Shown here in pieces: positions 11,301-21,553 of a DNA stretch of 39,903 nucleotides. The notes beneath the pieces were generated by a model, which ran no database searches, was not told where the DNA came from, and saw only the letters and a program-made list of their open reading frames with translations. The stretch comes from Pinguiococcus pyrenoidosus (Eukaryota; Sar; Pinguiophyceae; Pinguiochrysidales; Pinguiochrysidaceae). Both the position numbers and the translations under genes were made by a program. How positions within the stretch are numbered: the first letter of the stretch is position 1; each line of letters begins with the position of its first letter. Location: assembly GCA_019677205.1 (NCBI GenBank), contig JAAMXY010001053.1:58869-98771 (forward strand), read 5' to 3'.

Positions 11301-12679
11301 ATCCTACCAGTCCTGCACACCTCGCCGAGGCGAGCATGGATGAGGAGAGCGGATTCAAACAGTATAGAAAGCCAAAGCAGGGACTCTTCGCCACGGTGGA
11401 AGGTGCGGTAGCCATTTCCTTATCCTTGATCCGCTCTACTTCCAGTGGGTTGGCTGATCTTCGTGGTGGTGTTCTCCTCTCGTCGTAGAGTATGTGACCA
11501 CCCCGGATGTGCCTACGGCGTGTGCCATGTCTCCAGATGGACAGTTCGCTGTGTGCGGCCTCTTCAACGGCACCGTGTTCTTCTATCGTGCCGACACAAT
11601 GCGATACTTTACGCAGATATCATGCCGCAATCGCCGCGGACGGCACAGGGAAGGCCGCAAGGTATGTTTCAGGCGAAAGGAAGGAAGGCGGAGACGAGGA
11701 GATGCAGGAGAACGAACTGATTTCCATCGGCGCGCAGGTCACTGGGCTGGTCTTCCGCCCGTTGGGGAAGGAAGAGGAGGAGGAGGAATCCAAGCGGCGG
11801 TCCTTGAGCGGCCGACGAAGCATTCATTTCCTGTCGAATCGGAACGGCGGCAGGAAGTACCACCTCCTGGTGTCGACAAATGACAATCGACTACGCCTCT
11901 ACGATACCGGCAGTTTTAACCAGGTCGGCAAGTTCAAGGGCTTTACTTGTGAGGATCTGCAGCTTCGCGCCAGCTTCAGTAGCAATGGCTCGCAGATCAT
12001 CAGCGCCAGCGAAGACGGCAAGATCTACGTGTGGAGCACGTTCTATGGTAAGGCCAACTCCAAAGCTGCATCGCCGGCCTTCTCTCGCCTTCTCTCGCCT
12101 TCTCTCGCCTTCTCTCGCTTCGCCTCACCAGCTGTCTCTTGCTGCAGGTGGGCAGAGGAACAACGGACCGGACGATGTCGATGGGTCGCCGGTGCGAACG
12201 TTTCGACGCAACAGTGTCTTGTCCAAGACCACCAACGAGGGCTATGAATGGTTCCGTGTCGAGTCCGCCTCAAGTGGCGGCGGAGAGAGCGAAGGGTCCG
12301 GGTCGTCGAGCACGTCGTGCATCTGCACGACGGCGACGTTCGCCCCCATTCCGGCAGTAGCAGCGTTAGAGGAGGCATACGGAGGCGAGTTCTACGATCC
12401 GCAGGCGCTGCCCCCGCAGCCGGAAGACGACGAGCCTTCGAGCGGACGGGCGATTCTGTCGCTGGACGAATGGAGCTCCGAGCGGGCCAAGGCGACAAGG
12501 GTGCGTCCGATAAGCTGCTTTCCACGGCGAATCCACGTTGTCTGGTGCTCTTGGTGTTTCTTCCTTCCGAAGTCCCGCTGTAACTCTCTCTGTATCTCCT
12601 CCTTCAGATTCTCGTGGTCGGTGACTACGATGGCGTCCTGCATGTGTTTGCTCGTGGATCGTACTCGGACTTGCTGTAG
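8378..12679 (+). CDS. WDR44-like WD40-repeat protein
   Basis: Eleven exons are 8378-8477, 8982-9587, 9671-10160, 10267-10585, 10674-10962, 11033-11120, 11266-11402, 11489-11661, 11738-12047, 12148-12500 and 12608-12679. They join in frame to 978 residues. The first half is acidic, Ser/Pro-rich and probably disordered, with a poly-Ala run. From about residue 490 seven WD blades follow. Blade cores include TMEWSQDGQFLATGGEDG, VAWSKTGFLLSGSIDHTVRLW, ALAWHP with FDKRLRIWQI, CAMSPDGQFAVCGLFNGTV, LLVSTNDNRLRLYD, ASFSSNGSQIISASEDGKI and a final ILVVGDYDGVLHVF. The order and the LLVSTNDNRLRLYD blade match the WDR44/rabphilin-11 family, which binds Rab11 and acts in vesicle recycling. Whether it binds Rab11 here is unknown. 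Several introns carry simple repeats. It is convergent with the CLC gene. Confidence 0.88.
8881..8950 (+). repeat. Seven-copy 10-bp minisatellite
   Basis: Seven head-to-tail copies of GACCCAAAAC with a few substitutions lie in intron 1 of the WDR44-like gene, shortly before its acceptor. Confidence 0.93.
11155..11243 (+). repeat. 22-bp direct repeat and (TACTGC)n microsatellite in intron 6
   Basis: ACGGATATCACCAACAAC occurs twice at about 11155-11195 and is followed by about seven TACTGC-type hexamers with a few triplet variants up to about 11243. Both lie in intron 6 (11121-11265) of the WDR44-like gene. Confidence 0.85.
12079..12118 (+). repeat. Four-copy 10-bp minisatellite CTTCTCTCGC
   Basis: Four exact copies lie in intron 9 (12048-12147) of the WDR44-like gene and provide its pyrimidine-rich tract. 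Confidence 0.93.
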
Positions 12680-13074
12680 TTTGTTCGCCGTCTGGCCGTG
12701 AATGTAGTTGTGAATTCGAGAGGCTGGCCTAGACGGATCCCAGTTTTGATCACCGAGACCTCCATCAAGAGAAGGACCAATTCGTTGCTTCGTTCCGTCT
12801 CCTCGAGTCGATGGAAAAATCCGCGCTCGAGGCGCAAGCGACTGCGAGGGAAGCCCGAAGAGCGCACCTGCTATCTGACCACGGTGCACCCGTGCGCGCG
12901 CAAGTCGCTCCACACTAGCAAGACTACAATGGCCCAAAAGGAAGACATAGCGAACGGACACCTTCCAATCCTTGATCCCCAAAACACCCCTCTTTCGGCC
13001 AGGCCCCTCTCCTACCGACGCTATCAGGACCTGCTAGGCTTCGATTGATACATATGTCGCACGGCAGCTGGGGC
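12680..13074. other. Convergent spacer between the WDR44-like and CLC genes
   Basis: These 395 bases lie between two facing stop codons and presumably hold both 3'-UTRs. Frames open on both strands here, but none resembles a family. Confidence 0.5.
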
Positions 13075-16000
13075 TTAAATCAAGTTCTGCGTAATCTTGC
13101 TCTTCTCGCCGCCAAGGCCGCCCTGACCGCGTCCGCCTCCGCCTCCGCCTCCGGTGTATCCCCGGCGTTCCTGCGCGATGGACTCCTCGATGTGGCTCGC
13201 GAGGAGATCCTTGCGGGTCAGGAAGCCGCGCAGGTGGTTCTTCTCCGACGCAACCACCAGGTGGCGCAATCCGAGCGTGCGGAAGAGCCGGTAGGCCCGG
13301 TGCACCGACGCGTTCGGGCGGATGAGGTAGGGAGCCGAGTTCATGTATGGTCGCAGATCCAGCGTGCAGTTGAGCTCCTCTGTGGAGAAGCTGAGCTCGT
13401 CGACGTTCGGGTACCGCGGATACCTCCGCGCCAGATCGTCGTACGTGATCTAGGACAACCGGGATCGGAAAGGACTTGCAAGTTAGCGCCGCCACAGACG
13501 CAGGCACCCTCTCGTGGCCGAGAAACGTACCAGAGCGACCGCCTGCTGCGGAGGCGTGATGTTGTCGCCATCGCCGCGCGGAGGCGGGCCGTACGCGCGC
13601 CGATCCAAGAGCGTGGCGAGGATGCGGCGGGAGATGGTTCCGAGGACGAGCAGGCTGGATTCGTCCTCTCCGCGGACGATCGGGAAGCAGTCGTGCTCCG
13701 TCGCCGTGAGGAGGCTCACCACGCTTCCTACGGTGACCACCTCGTTCAGGTACTTGACGGGCATTGCCATGATCTGCGGGTAAGACAGAAGGGCAAACGT
13801 AGATGAGCATGAGGCGCTGGCATCAAAAACCAGCAGCTTGCGGCTCTCGTGGCTTTGATGGTCTTGGCGATTTCCCCTCTCCTCACCTTGTCGACGTCGA
13901 TGTCGTGCAGATTCACGACCGTCGGAGGAGATTCCTCCAGGAAGGGAAGGTGCTTGAGGTGGATGTGGATGTCGTAGAGGCCCTCGTTGAAGATGTTGCC
14001 AACCCAGCGAGCCGTCATGAGCGTGAGCATCAGTGGGAGGACGTACTGCATATCCCCAGTAGCCTCCAGAATGATGACGGTGAGCGAGATGGTCATGCGC
14101 GCCATTCCGCCAAGCACGGCGGCAGCGCCAATCAGGGCGTAGGTGCCGGAATCCGCGAACGTGCCGCTGCTGTCGTCCAGGCGGTGCATGAGGTGACCGA
14201 TGAGGCGGCCGAACGCGGCTCCGCTGAGCAGCGACGGGACGAAGAGACCACTCGGGACGGCGAGGCCGTAAGTGACGCAGCCCATGATGATGTACGGGAA
14301 GAAGAAAAGGAGCAGCGCGCCGGAGCTGAAGGTGTTGTTCTCGTCGTCGCCGCTCTCACGGAAGTGGAAGAGCTGCTTGATGGCCGTGTCGGCGTCCGTG
14401 AGGAAGAGCGAGGCGACCTCGTTGTACTCGGTGTCCTCGTCGCAGCCGAAGCTCACCAGGTCGTCGACCAGTTCGCGCTCCTGGGAGGTCCAGTCCTCGT
14501 CGGGAATGGGCTTGGTCGTGCACTTGGTCCAGGCCGAACTGCAGCCGAAGGCCACGCAGGTCATGAAGGTGACCACGGCGAGAGCCTCGGCAATGCGGCG
14601 GATCGGGCTCTCCACCGGCACGTGCTTGATGCGCCAGATGGTGATCTTCTCGTTGAAGAAGTTGAAGAGCGCGCCCCAAGCGCCACCCATGGCGCCGAGC
14701 AAGATGAAGAGGAAGAGCTCCCAGACGGAGTAGTTGGCCTGGTCCTCCTCGAGCGAGAAGAACTCGCCGAACGAGAACATGGAGGTGTTGTCCGACCGGC
14801 CGAAGCTGTTCTCCGCGTTGCGCACCACGTAGAGGGTCAGCACGGTCATCATGGCGCAGAAGAACGTACGCCACGTGAGCTTCGTCGACCAGTACGAGGT
14901 GCCCTCCTCGAGCGAGAAGAGCACGCCACCGATCGGCGCGCCGAAGGCCGCGGCGACACCGGCGGCGGCTCCGCAGGCCACGAAGTCGCGCTTCTCGCGG
15001 TCGTTGCGGAAGTCCTTGAAGCGCGCGAAGGACGTGTCGCAGCCGAGGATGTTGGACTTTCCCTGGGAGATTCCCGCAGCCACGACCGCGCCGGAGTGCA
15101 CCATTGGCCCTTCCTTACCAGCGGGGAGGCCCGACGACACCGTGAAGGTCACGCCGATGGCCTTGCACACCAGCGTCTTGGCGCGCACCACCCGCGGCAG
15201 CTGGATTCCGTTGAGGTAGCACTTGATCTCCGGGATGCCAGACCCAGCTGCAAGCGGCTCGATCACCGCCGAGGACGCGGCAATCAGACCGTAGATCAGG
15301 TTGAACGTCAGCAAGGTCATGAAGGCAGCGAAGAAGCCTGTAGACGCAACGTGCCAGGTCAGCGGCCGCAAGGGCCAATAGATAATTCACGAGGCCGCGC
15401 GGAAGACGAAGAACAAACCTTCTCCGTCGTCGGCGACCATGTCATAGATGTGATTGAACTTGTTCTCCTGGATGGCACGCGCCGTGGTCGTGATGGCCAC
15501 CGCAATCAGACCTTTTTCGTGGTGGTGGNNNNNNNNNNNNNNNNNNNNNNNNNNNNNNNNNNNGTGGGGGGGGGGGGAGAGATTTGTTTTTGGGAAGAAG
15601 GGGTGAGGAGGCGTCAGCTTCCTTCCCGTTGTGTCGGTTCCTGAGGTCCGGCAAAACATACTGCGACGCACCAGTGAGAACTCCGACGAAGAAGGTGAAG
15701 ACCCATCGCGCCAGGGCCCTCTTCTTGTTCTGCGTCCACCACTTGCCCCTGTCCTCCGCCTGGCGCTGCACGTTGTACGCGCGCCAGATGCGGCTCTCGT
15801 CCTCCTCGAAGTCCAAGGAGTCCACGAGCTGCTTCGCACGCTTCTTGGACTTGGAGCGGGTGTAGATGCTCTGGTCCAGCTCCGGATCCACGCCGCTGGA
15901 GCGCGTCCTCTGGAAGAAGCCCGTCCGTGTGCGGCCCTAGAGTGGTCGACGAATCGCCATCAGTGCCGCGGTCGGAAGCTGAGCCAACAAGCGGCAACAA

Positions 16001-16396
16001 CTCCAACAACTCCGACAACTCCAACAACAAGACAGCTAGAGAACTAAAGACCTAGAGAACTAGACGACTGGCTTTCACAGGCACGCGCGCCAGCGAGTTC
16101 TTGGGCTTTGTTGTCCAGCGTCTCGCCTACGCAAGTTCCTTCTTTTTTTGGGCCCCATTCCCTTCACCACCACCACCACCACCAAGACCACCGCCATCCC
16201 AGTTCTCCACGGTAACCCATGGGGATCTCACCCCGCTAAGTCCAAGCAGGCCCTGGCCTTCATCCTCTGCTTTGCGCCTTCCGTTCAGCAGTCCAGACAC
16301 CTTGGAGCGGGCGGAAATGCCGTTCTGAGACTCCGCAGCGGTGTTGGCCAGCTCGTCATCCGCCAGGAGGGAGTTGTTGTGGCTCGACATCTGCAT
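13075..16396 (-). CDS. CLC: CLC-family chloride/proton antiporter with C-terminal CBS domains
   Basis: Six exons are 16396-16232, 15936-15672, 15511-15419, 15337-13887, 13773-13531 and 13449-13075, joining in phases 0, 1, 1, 0 and 0 to 863 residues. The signature motifs are GSGIPE (about 206-211), GKEGPMVHSG with the gating Glu near 250, and GAPIGGVLFSLEEGTSYW with the proton Glu near 319. Ser in GSGIPE favours chloride over nitrate. Both glutamates being present indicates an antiporter like ClC-6/7 or plant endomembrane CLCs rather than a channel. Two CBS domains follow: one begins MAMPVKYLNEVVTVGSV and the second contains LGLRHLVVASEKNHLRGFLT. The protein ends in a Gly-rich tail. Vacuolar or endosomal location is inferred. 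A run of N lies in intron 2 and does not touch coding sequence. Confidence 0.95.
15529..15563. other. Assembly gap (35 N) in CLC intron 2
   Basis: The run of N lies between a GGT-repeat flank and a poly-G flank inside the intron 15671-15512. The true intron length is unknown. Confidence 0.99.
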
Positions 16397-17898
16397 TGGG
16401 TTCGCTTTTCGCTCTCCAGAACCTCAAAAGAACCTAAGGGGCAGGTGAAGGCGAAGATGACTTGGGCATTCGATCCTTCTCCTTCCCATTTTTCGTCTAC
16501 TTCCGTCGATCTTCGGGGTCTTGCGCTGTATTCACTGCACCAGACACCTCCCCCCATCTCTACGTCGTCACGCCTCCCTCGTAGCCAACTTTCGGCCATT
16601 CGGCATCAGAAATCCACCGCTTCTGCCGAACTCGTCTCTGTCCGCCGCCGCGCAACCTTCTTCTGAGCCACTTTGAGGACTTTGTGCTGCATCTTTCTTC
16701 ATGTTTATCACCTCTCTCGCTTATCCAAGCTCTTCCAGACTCGCGTGTCGCACTTGGGCAGAAACGACCCATTCGATCCCAACTTGGCGCGCAAACAGAT
16801 GCTTGTGGTCGCTCGCCGAGCCACACGAAGCTCTTTGTGGGTACAATCGGGTGCACAGCCGCTCGCGCGCTCGGCTTTCCTGAGCTCCTCTTTCCCACAC
16901 AAGGTCTCAAGCGTTTGAAGCGGTCCGGACGCTGAAGTACCTGATGCGACGCTCTCACGCGGCCGAATTCGCGAGGAAGTGGCGGTTTCGAATCGACGGT
17001 CCCAGGTGAGTGGCGTCACTCGTCGCTCCGGCTCCTCACTCCGTCGCGACGCAAACACGACCAAGAAGAGTCGGCGGTCGGAAAAGGATCCCGAAAAAGC
17101 GCGCGTGCACTGCGACTGTGGCCACACCTCAGGCGCGCTGTCTTCTCTTCTGCTTTCGAATTGTTAGTGGTGCCGTAAGACAAAGGGATAACCAAAGTAT
17201 TAATTGAATTTACGTAAATATGGAAACTAAACATTTGGGTCTATCACGAATCTATCAATACCTCAGTTTTGAAAGAGCTGAGGGAAGATCGGGGAACTTC
17301 CGTGCCGAGCGGTCTTGTGCGGCCTTGGGCCAATCAAGCCTCGGCGGCATTCAGCTGCCCGCCGTCAGAAAGGTCGGATTCGCTGCGGGCAAAAACCTCG
17401 CGTCAATTCTCGTCACATGATTGGAGGATTGATTTGGGCGATTTGGACAAGTATCCTATCCCATCGCGCTCCAGCTTCCCGAGTGTTCTCCTGCCTTCGA
17501 GTGGTCGAGGGGTCTGCTTCCCGAACACCAGTTGGTTGGCTGGTCGGCCGATGCGTCAGCATATCTCAAGGAATCCAATGAAACTTCATCTCGCTCAGGA
17601 GATTCGAAGCCTATCGAAGCCATAGGCTTTCCTAGAGCGCAAGTCGAATCCAAGAAAAGAGAAAAGAGACAGAAGAGCAGAAGAGCAAAAGAGACGGAAG
17701 AGAAGCTTTGATTCTTGTTTCCATCCCTCCGAGCCACTGCTGCTCAAAACAAGACAACACGATGGTGTCTCCTATCGATAGTGATGTTCTTGCTAGCGAA
17801 AGAGCGGAACGCCACGCCACGTACTTGCCGCCGGCCTGGACCTTGGCTGGCGCAAGCTTGGGTTTCGCACCGGATTCCTGCACCACCTTCATGCGGCA
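16397..17898. other. Divergent intergenic region between the CLC and gamma-glutamylcyclotransferase-like genes
   Basis: This 1.5-kb spacer separates two divergent starts. It contains an AT-rich island at about 17160-17225 and a CCAAT box at 17330-17334. Several short frames on both strands show no family resemblance. I see no supported gene. Confidence 0.5.
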
Positions 17899-19021
17899 AT
17901 GAGACTTCTGCTGCACTTTGCAACGACATTGAGTCTCCTTGCTGGCGCCAGCTGCAGGTTTTACCCCAAGGTGGCGGCTGCTCCTCGGCTCCATGTGTCG
18001 AGCAGAGCCCTCTCCTTGTGTTCGTAGGGGTTCCCATTCTACCATTTTCCTTCCTTTGCGCCTGGGAAGCGGCTTGGCGGCCGGGGAGAAGAAAGGGCTG
18101 CCCAGTCTCATCGGGGTTTCTTCTGTCTCCTTCCATTCGCGGCTCTCGCAGGCCTCTTTCCAGCGCGTAGTGCCGTATTTCGCATATGGCTCCAATCTTT
18201 CTGGCTCCGTGCTGAATAGAAGGATCGGGGCGACCAAGGTGCAGACCGGTACGCCGAGGCTGTGGTGCTGGAAGGTTGCGTAACGGTGCAAGTCGCTTGG
18301 AGCAGGCGGTGGTGCCGGAGCCTGCTCTGGTGCAGGACTTCCAAGTGGTGTTCAACATGCGAGGCAGCATCGTTGGCCCGGAGCCGACGTTTGCGTCGGC
18401 CGAGGTCAAGAAGGGCGCCGTGATGCATGGAGCACTGTACCGTCTCTCAGGTTGGTGGTTAAGGAATGCAACGATACCACAGCACACAGCACACAGCACA
18501 CCGCACACCGCACCAGCCCTCCGTGGATCTCCAGTACTGATGATCCACTGACACGCCGTATCCACAGCAAATCAGTTCGCTAGGTTGTGTCTCTCGGAAG
18601 GCTCGCCCCCGCCCATTCCTTTCGCCTGGCAGATAGGAGCATATCAAGTCGAAGAGGTAGGCTGCGGCGCGTGGGATGCGCACGCTTGAAGACCAGCCCT
18701 AAGCTTGAAGCGCAGATCGACGTGCAGCTGTACTCTGGAGAGACCATCAAGGGTGTCACGCTGTGCGCATCGACCTTCGCAAGGACACCGTTTGGCGTAG
18801 AAATCGTACCAAGCAAGAGGTGAGGTCAAGAAAGGAACCGGTTTGCTGACAGGAGCAAAGGAGCGAGGCGACAAGAGACAACGACACCGATGCTCAGTTC
18901 GCACCTCCCCCCACCCCCACCCCCTAGGTATCTTGGCATCATGAAGGATGCCGCAGAGGAGCTGGACTTGGACGCCAGTTGGATACGGCGCCTGGATCAG
19001 TACATGGCCCGCGCAAGATGA
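17899..19021 (+). CDS. Gamma-glutamylcyclotransferase-like (GGCT/AIG2-type) protein with signal peptide
   Basis: Six exons are proposed: 17899-17970, 18152-18238, 18303-18450, 18568-18656, 18716-18819 and 18928-19021, giving 197 residues. The fold is shown by VPYFAYGSNLSGSVLNRR (the family's substrate-binding loop YGSN, residues 36-39), FQVVFNMRGS, FASAEVKKGAVMHGALYRLS and the C-terminal PSKRYLGIMKDAAEELDLD. Such enzymes release 5-oxoproline from gamma-glutamyl amino acids or glutathione. The N-terminus MRLLLHFATTLSLLAGASC is a signal peptide, unusual for this mainly cytosolic family, and a Phe follows two residues later, so plastid or secretory targeting is possible. The first intron and the exact acceptor of exon 3 (18303 or 18306) are the weak points. 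The catalytic Glu could not be fixed with certainty. The gene is convergent with CBF5, with 161 bases between the stops. Confidence 0.78.
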
Positions 19022-19182
19022 TGAGAGCGCCGTGTCTGCGTTTGACGAGCATTGGATTGCTAGACGTCAACCAGTCCATCGACGAGGCGGGTAAGCTGGC
19101 TCCAAGACAGGAGCGAATGAAACAGGAGCGAATGAAACCTGAAATGGTTCTTCGTGTCAACCGTCTCAGCGGAGGTGAAGAG

Positions 19183-21138
19183 CTACTCCTTCTTCTTCGC
19201 CTTCTTCTTCTTCTCCGACTTCGGCGTATCGTCGCTGTCCTTCTTCTTTTTCTTCTTCTGCACTGGCGTGCCATTCTCATCGTCCGCCTTGCGCTTCTTC
19301 CCTTCCACTTTCTTCTTCTTCTTTTTCTTCTCGGATCCCTCCGCCCCCGCTTCCCCGCCGTCCTCCTTCGCCTTGCTCGCGGAATCGCCCTGCACCGTCT
19401 CGGCCGCGGGCGTGGCGGCGCTCTCGGATTTCGCGGGCGTCGTTGCGGTTGCTGCTGCGCTTGCGCTTGCCGTTGCCGCTGGCGTCGGTGGTTGCTGTGC
19501 ATGCTCCAAGAGCATCTTTCGCCAGTCCTCGGGCGTGTTGTCGTTCGGGCGGCCCTTGGCGTCCAGCTGCCCCGCCTTGATCATGGCCTTCTTCTTCGTG
19601 GCCACCGGTCCAAGGCCCCACTTCCTTGGATAGGTGTCCCGCTCCATGACGACGCGCTTGATCTTCGCGACCACCCCGTGGTCGCAGTACGCCATGACGG
19701 CCGTGGTCATCTGCGCGATGCCCACCGCAACGGCTTCCCCCTTCGTGGTCATCATGACGACCTCTTCCCCCACTTCAATGCCGTCTGCAAAGCGCAGCAG
19801 ACCCGGGATCATGAGCTTCGCGCCGTAGCAGATGGCGTTGACGGCCGAATCCTTCACGACGATTCGCTTGAAGTTCGTGAGGAGCAGCTCCAGCGGCTTC
19901 ACCACCCGGCGCAGGTACGTCTCGTCCTTGTACTGGTCGTACACGTACTGCGCGTCCAGCACATCATGCATGGTCACGAGGTGCTCGTCTTCGCCCAGTA
20001 TGCCGCTCCGCACGCGCCGTAGCTCCTGCATGTGCCCCCCGACACCCGTCAACAGGCCCAAGTGAACACACAAAGTGCGGATATACGTGCCCGCCTGAGA
20101 CGTTTTTGAGCCAGATCGTCAGCGCCAGCAGTCCCTGGCAGAGCCAAGGATTAGAGGAGTGCCTCCTACCTCGCACTTGACCCAGAATACGCCGAGGTTC
20201 CGTTCCTTGTCGAACTCGATGAGCTTCGAGTCATAGATGGTGCGGATGCGCAGCTGGCGCTTCACGGCCGAGATCAGCGGCGGTCGCTGAAAGAGCGCCC
20301 CGCGAAGCGTCTCAATGGCGCGGCCGAGCTTCCCATCCGCGTCCAGCGCGGAGTGCAGCCTCACAATCGCGACGTACTCCTTTCCCGCGCTCTGCTGCGC
20401 CTTCACAAGCCTCGTCGCTCGGTTGAGGCACACGATCAGACACCCCGTGACCTAGTCGAGCAAGTAGCATTTCGGGTTAAAAGCGTCGCTTCACCTTCTC
20501 TCTCTCTTCGTCTTCCTCTCTCTCCCCCTCTCTCGCTTGAGTTGCATCTTCTGTGCACGGCATTCCAAAAAACTTCTCTCCACAACTTCCCCCTCTCCAT
20601 AGCACCGAGGATACTGCAAAGACGCCAACTTGATCACTCGGTATCTCTGGACATCCACACCCCTTTCCTTCAATATCAGTACCTCCGCCGCAAACCCGTC
20701 GAGCTTGCATATCCATTACCCCACGAATCTCTCCTCTGTTCCCTGCCATCCACACGCCCCTAACGAAGCCAGCCCTAGAAAACGCTTTGGAATGCCCACC
20801 TTCGGATCCAGAGTGCCCGAGTGGCCGGTCTTCTCCACCCGCAGGATGCGCTTGATCCAGGCCACGACTTCGTGCGAGCTGGGATTCGCCGGTTTGTCCA
20901 GGTTGATGCAGCCGTAGTCCAGATAGGTCTCCAGCGGCCTCTTCAGCGGACTGAAGCCGTTTGGGATGGGCGTATAGTGCGCGGTGCGCACGTGAAGCCG
21001 GTCATAGTGCTTGAGCAGCAAAGGCCAGTGGCTCGTATCGATCTTGGGCGTCTCGTTACTAGGCGCGATGAGCTCGGTGGCCTCCTCGGCCGCAGCACTC
21101 TTACTCTTCTTCTTCTTCTCGGACTTGGGCTTGCCCAT
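19183..21138 (-). CDS. CBF5: Dyskerin/CBF5, H/ACA pseudouridine synthase
   Basis: Three exons are 21138-20800, 20451-20170 and 20094-19183, all phase 0, giving 510 residues (human dyskerin has 514). The N-terminal lysine-rich stretch is followed by the dyskerin-like segment, then the TruB catalytic core with [17 protein letters not shown], where Asp111 is the catalytic residue. [19 protein letters not shown] and [20 protein letters not shown] follow. The PUA domain covers about residues 283-357. The tail is a long Lys/Glu-rich region with several KKKKKK runs that should direct it to the nucleolus. It is the catalytic subunit of H/ACA snoRNPs, which pseudouridylate rRNA; in animals it also stabilises telomerase RNA. 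Intron 1 (348 bases) is pyrimidine-rich; I recognise no snoRNA in it. Confidence 0.97.
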
Positions 21139-21553
21139 GGTGGACGGATCCGCGGCGCTGCGCGCGTAAAGGATACGGCACGCAAGGCGCAATCTGCCTG
21201 TGCGGAGTTGGCGTTCGCCGATCGGGGCGAATCATTTTAAAATCTTGCTTTTAGTTTTTTATTTCATATATAATTATTAATATATATGGAAATATATTAT
21301 ATTTATAAACGACTATGGGATCGAAAGACCTGTTCTATGGAAAGATCAGTAGGAAACCAAAACAAGAAAATCCATTGGAGTACCTGAGTACTACCAATAA
21401 TGCTAGTATCCGAGCCCTATTATACTACGGCGCTGCCATTTCAGCGCGGATTGGAACCACAGCCCATAGTGCCCCGCGAGGATGCTGACCCGCCACTTCA
21501 GAAGACGTATCCGACTTTTCCCGCCAAACAGTTCAAACGCTGGCGGCGCCGAG
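21139..21553. promoter_or_regulatory. Divergent promoter region of CBF5 and the unknown membrane protein
   Basis: An AT-rich island at about 21236-21335 (TATATA-like stretches) sits between the two starts in otherwise GC-rich DNA. An E2F-like site lies at 21516-21528. The extent assumes the membrane protein starts at 21554. Confidence 0.45.

Noticed and set aside
12698-13048. Short plus-strand frame between the WDR44-like and CLC genes
   Set aside because: It has no ATG-proximal features or family resemblance and lies in a convergent spacer that should hold two 3'-UTRs.
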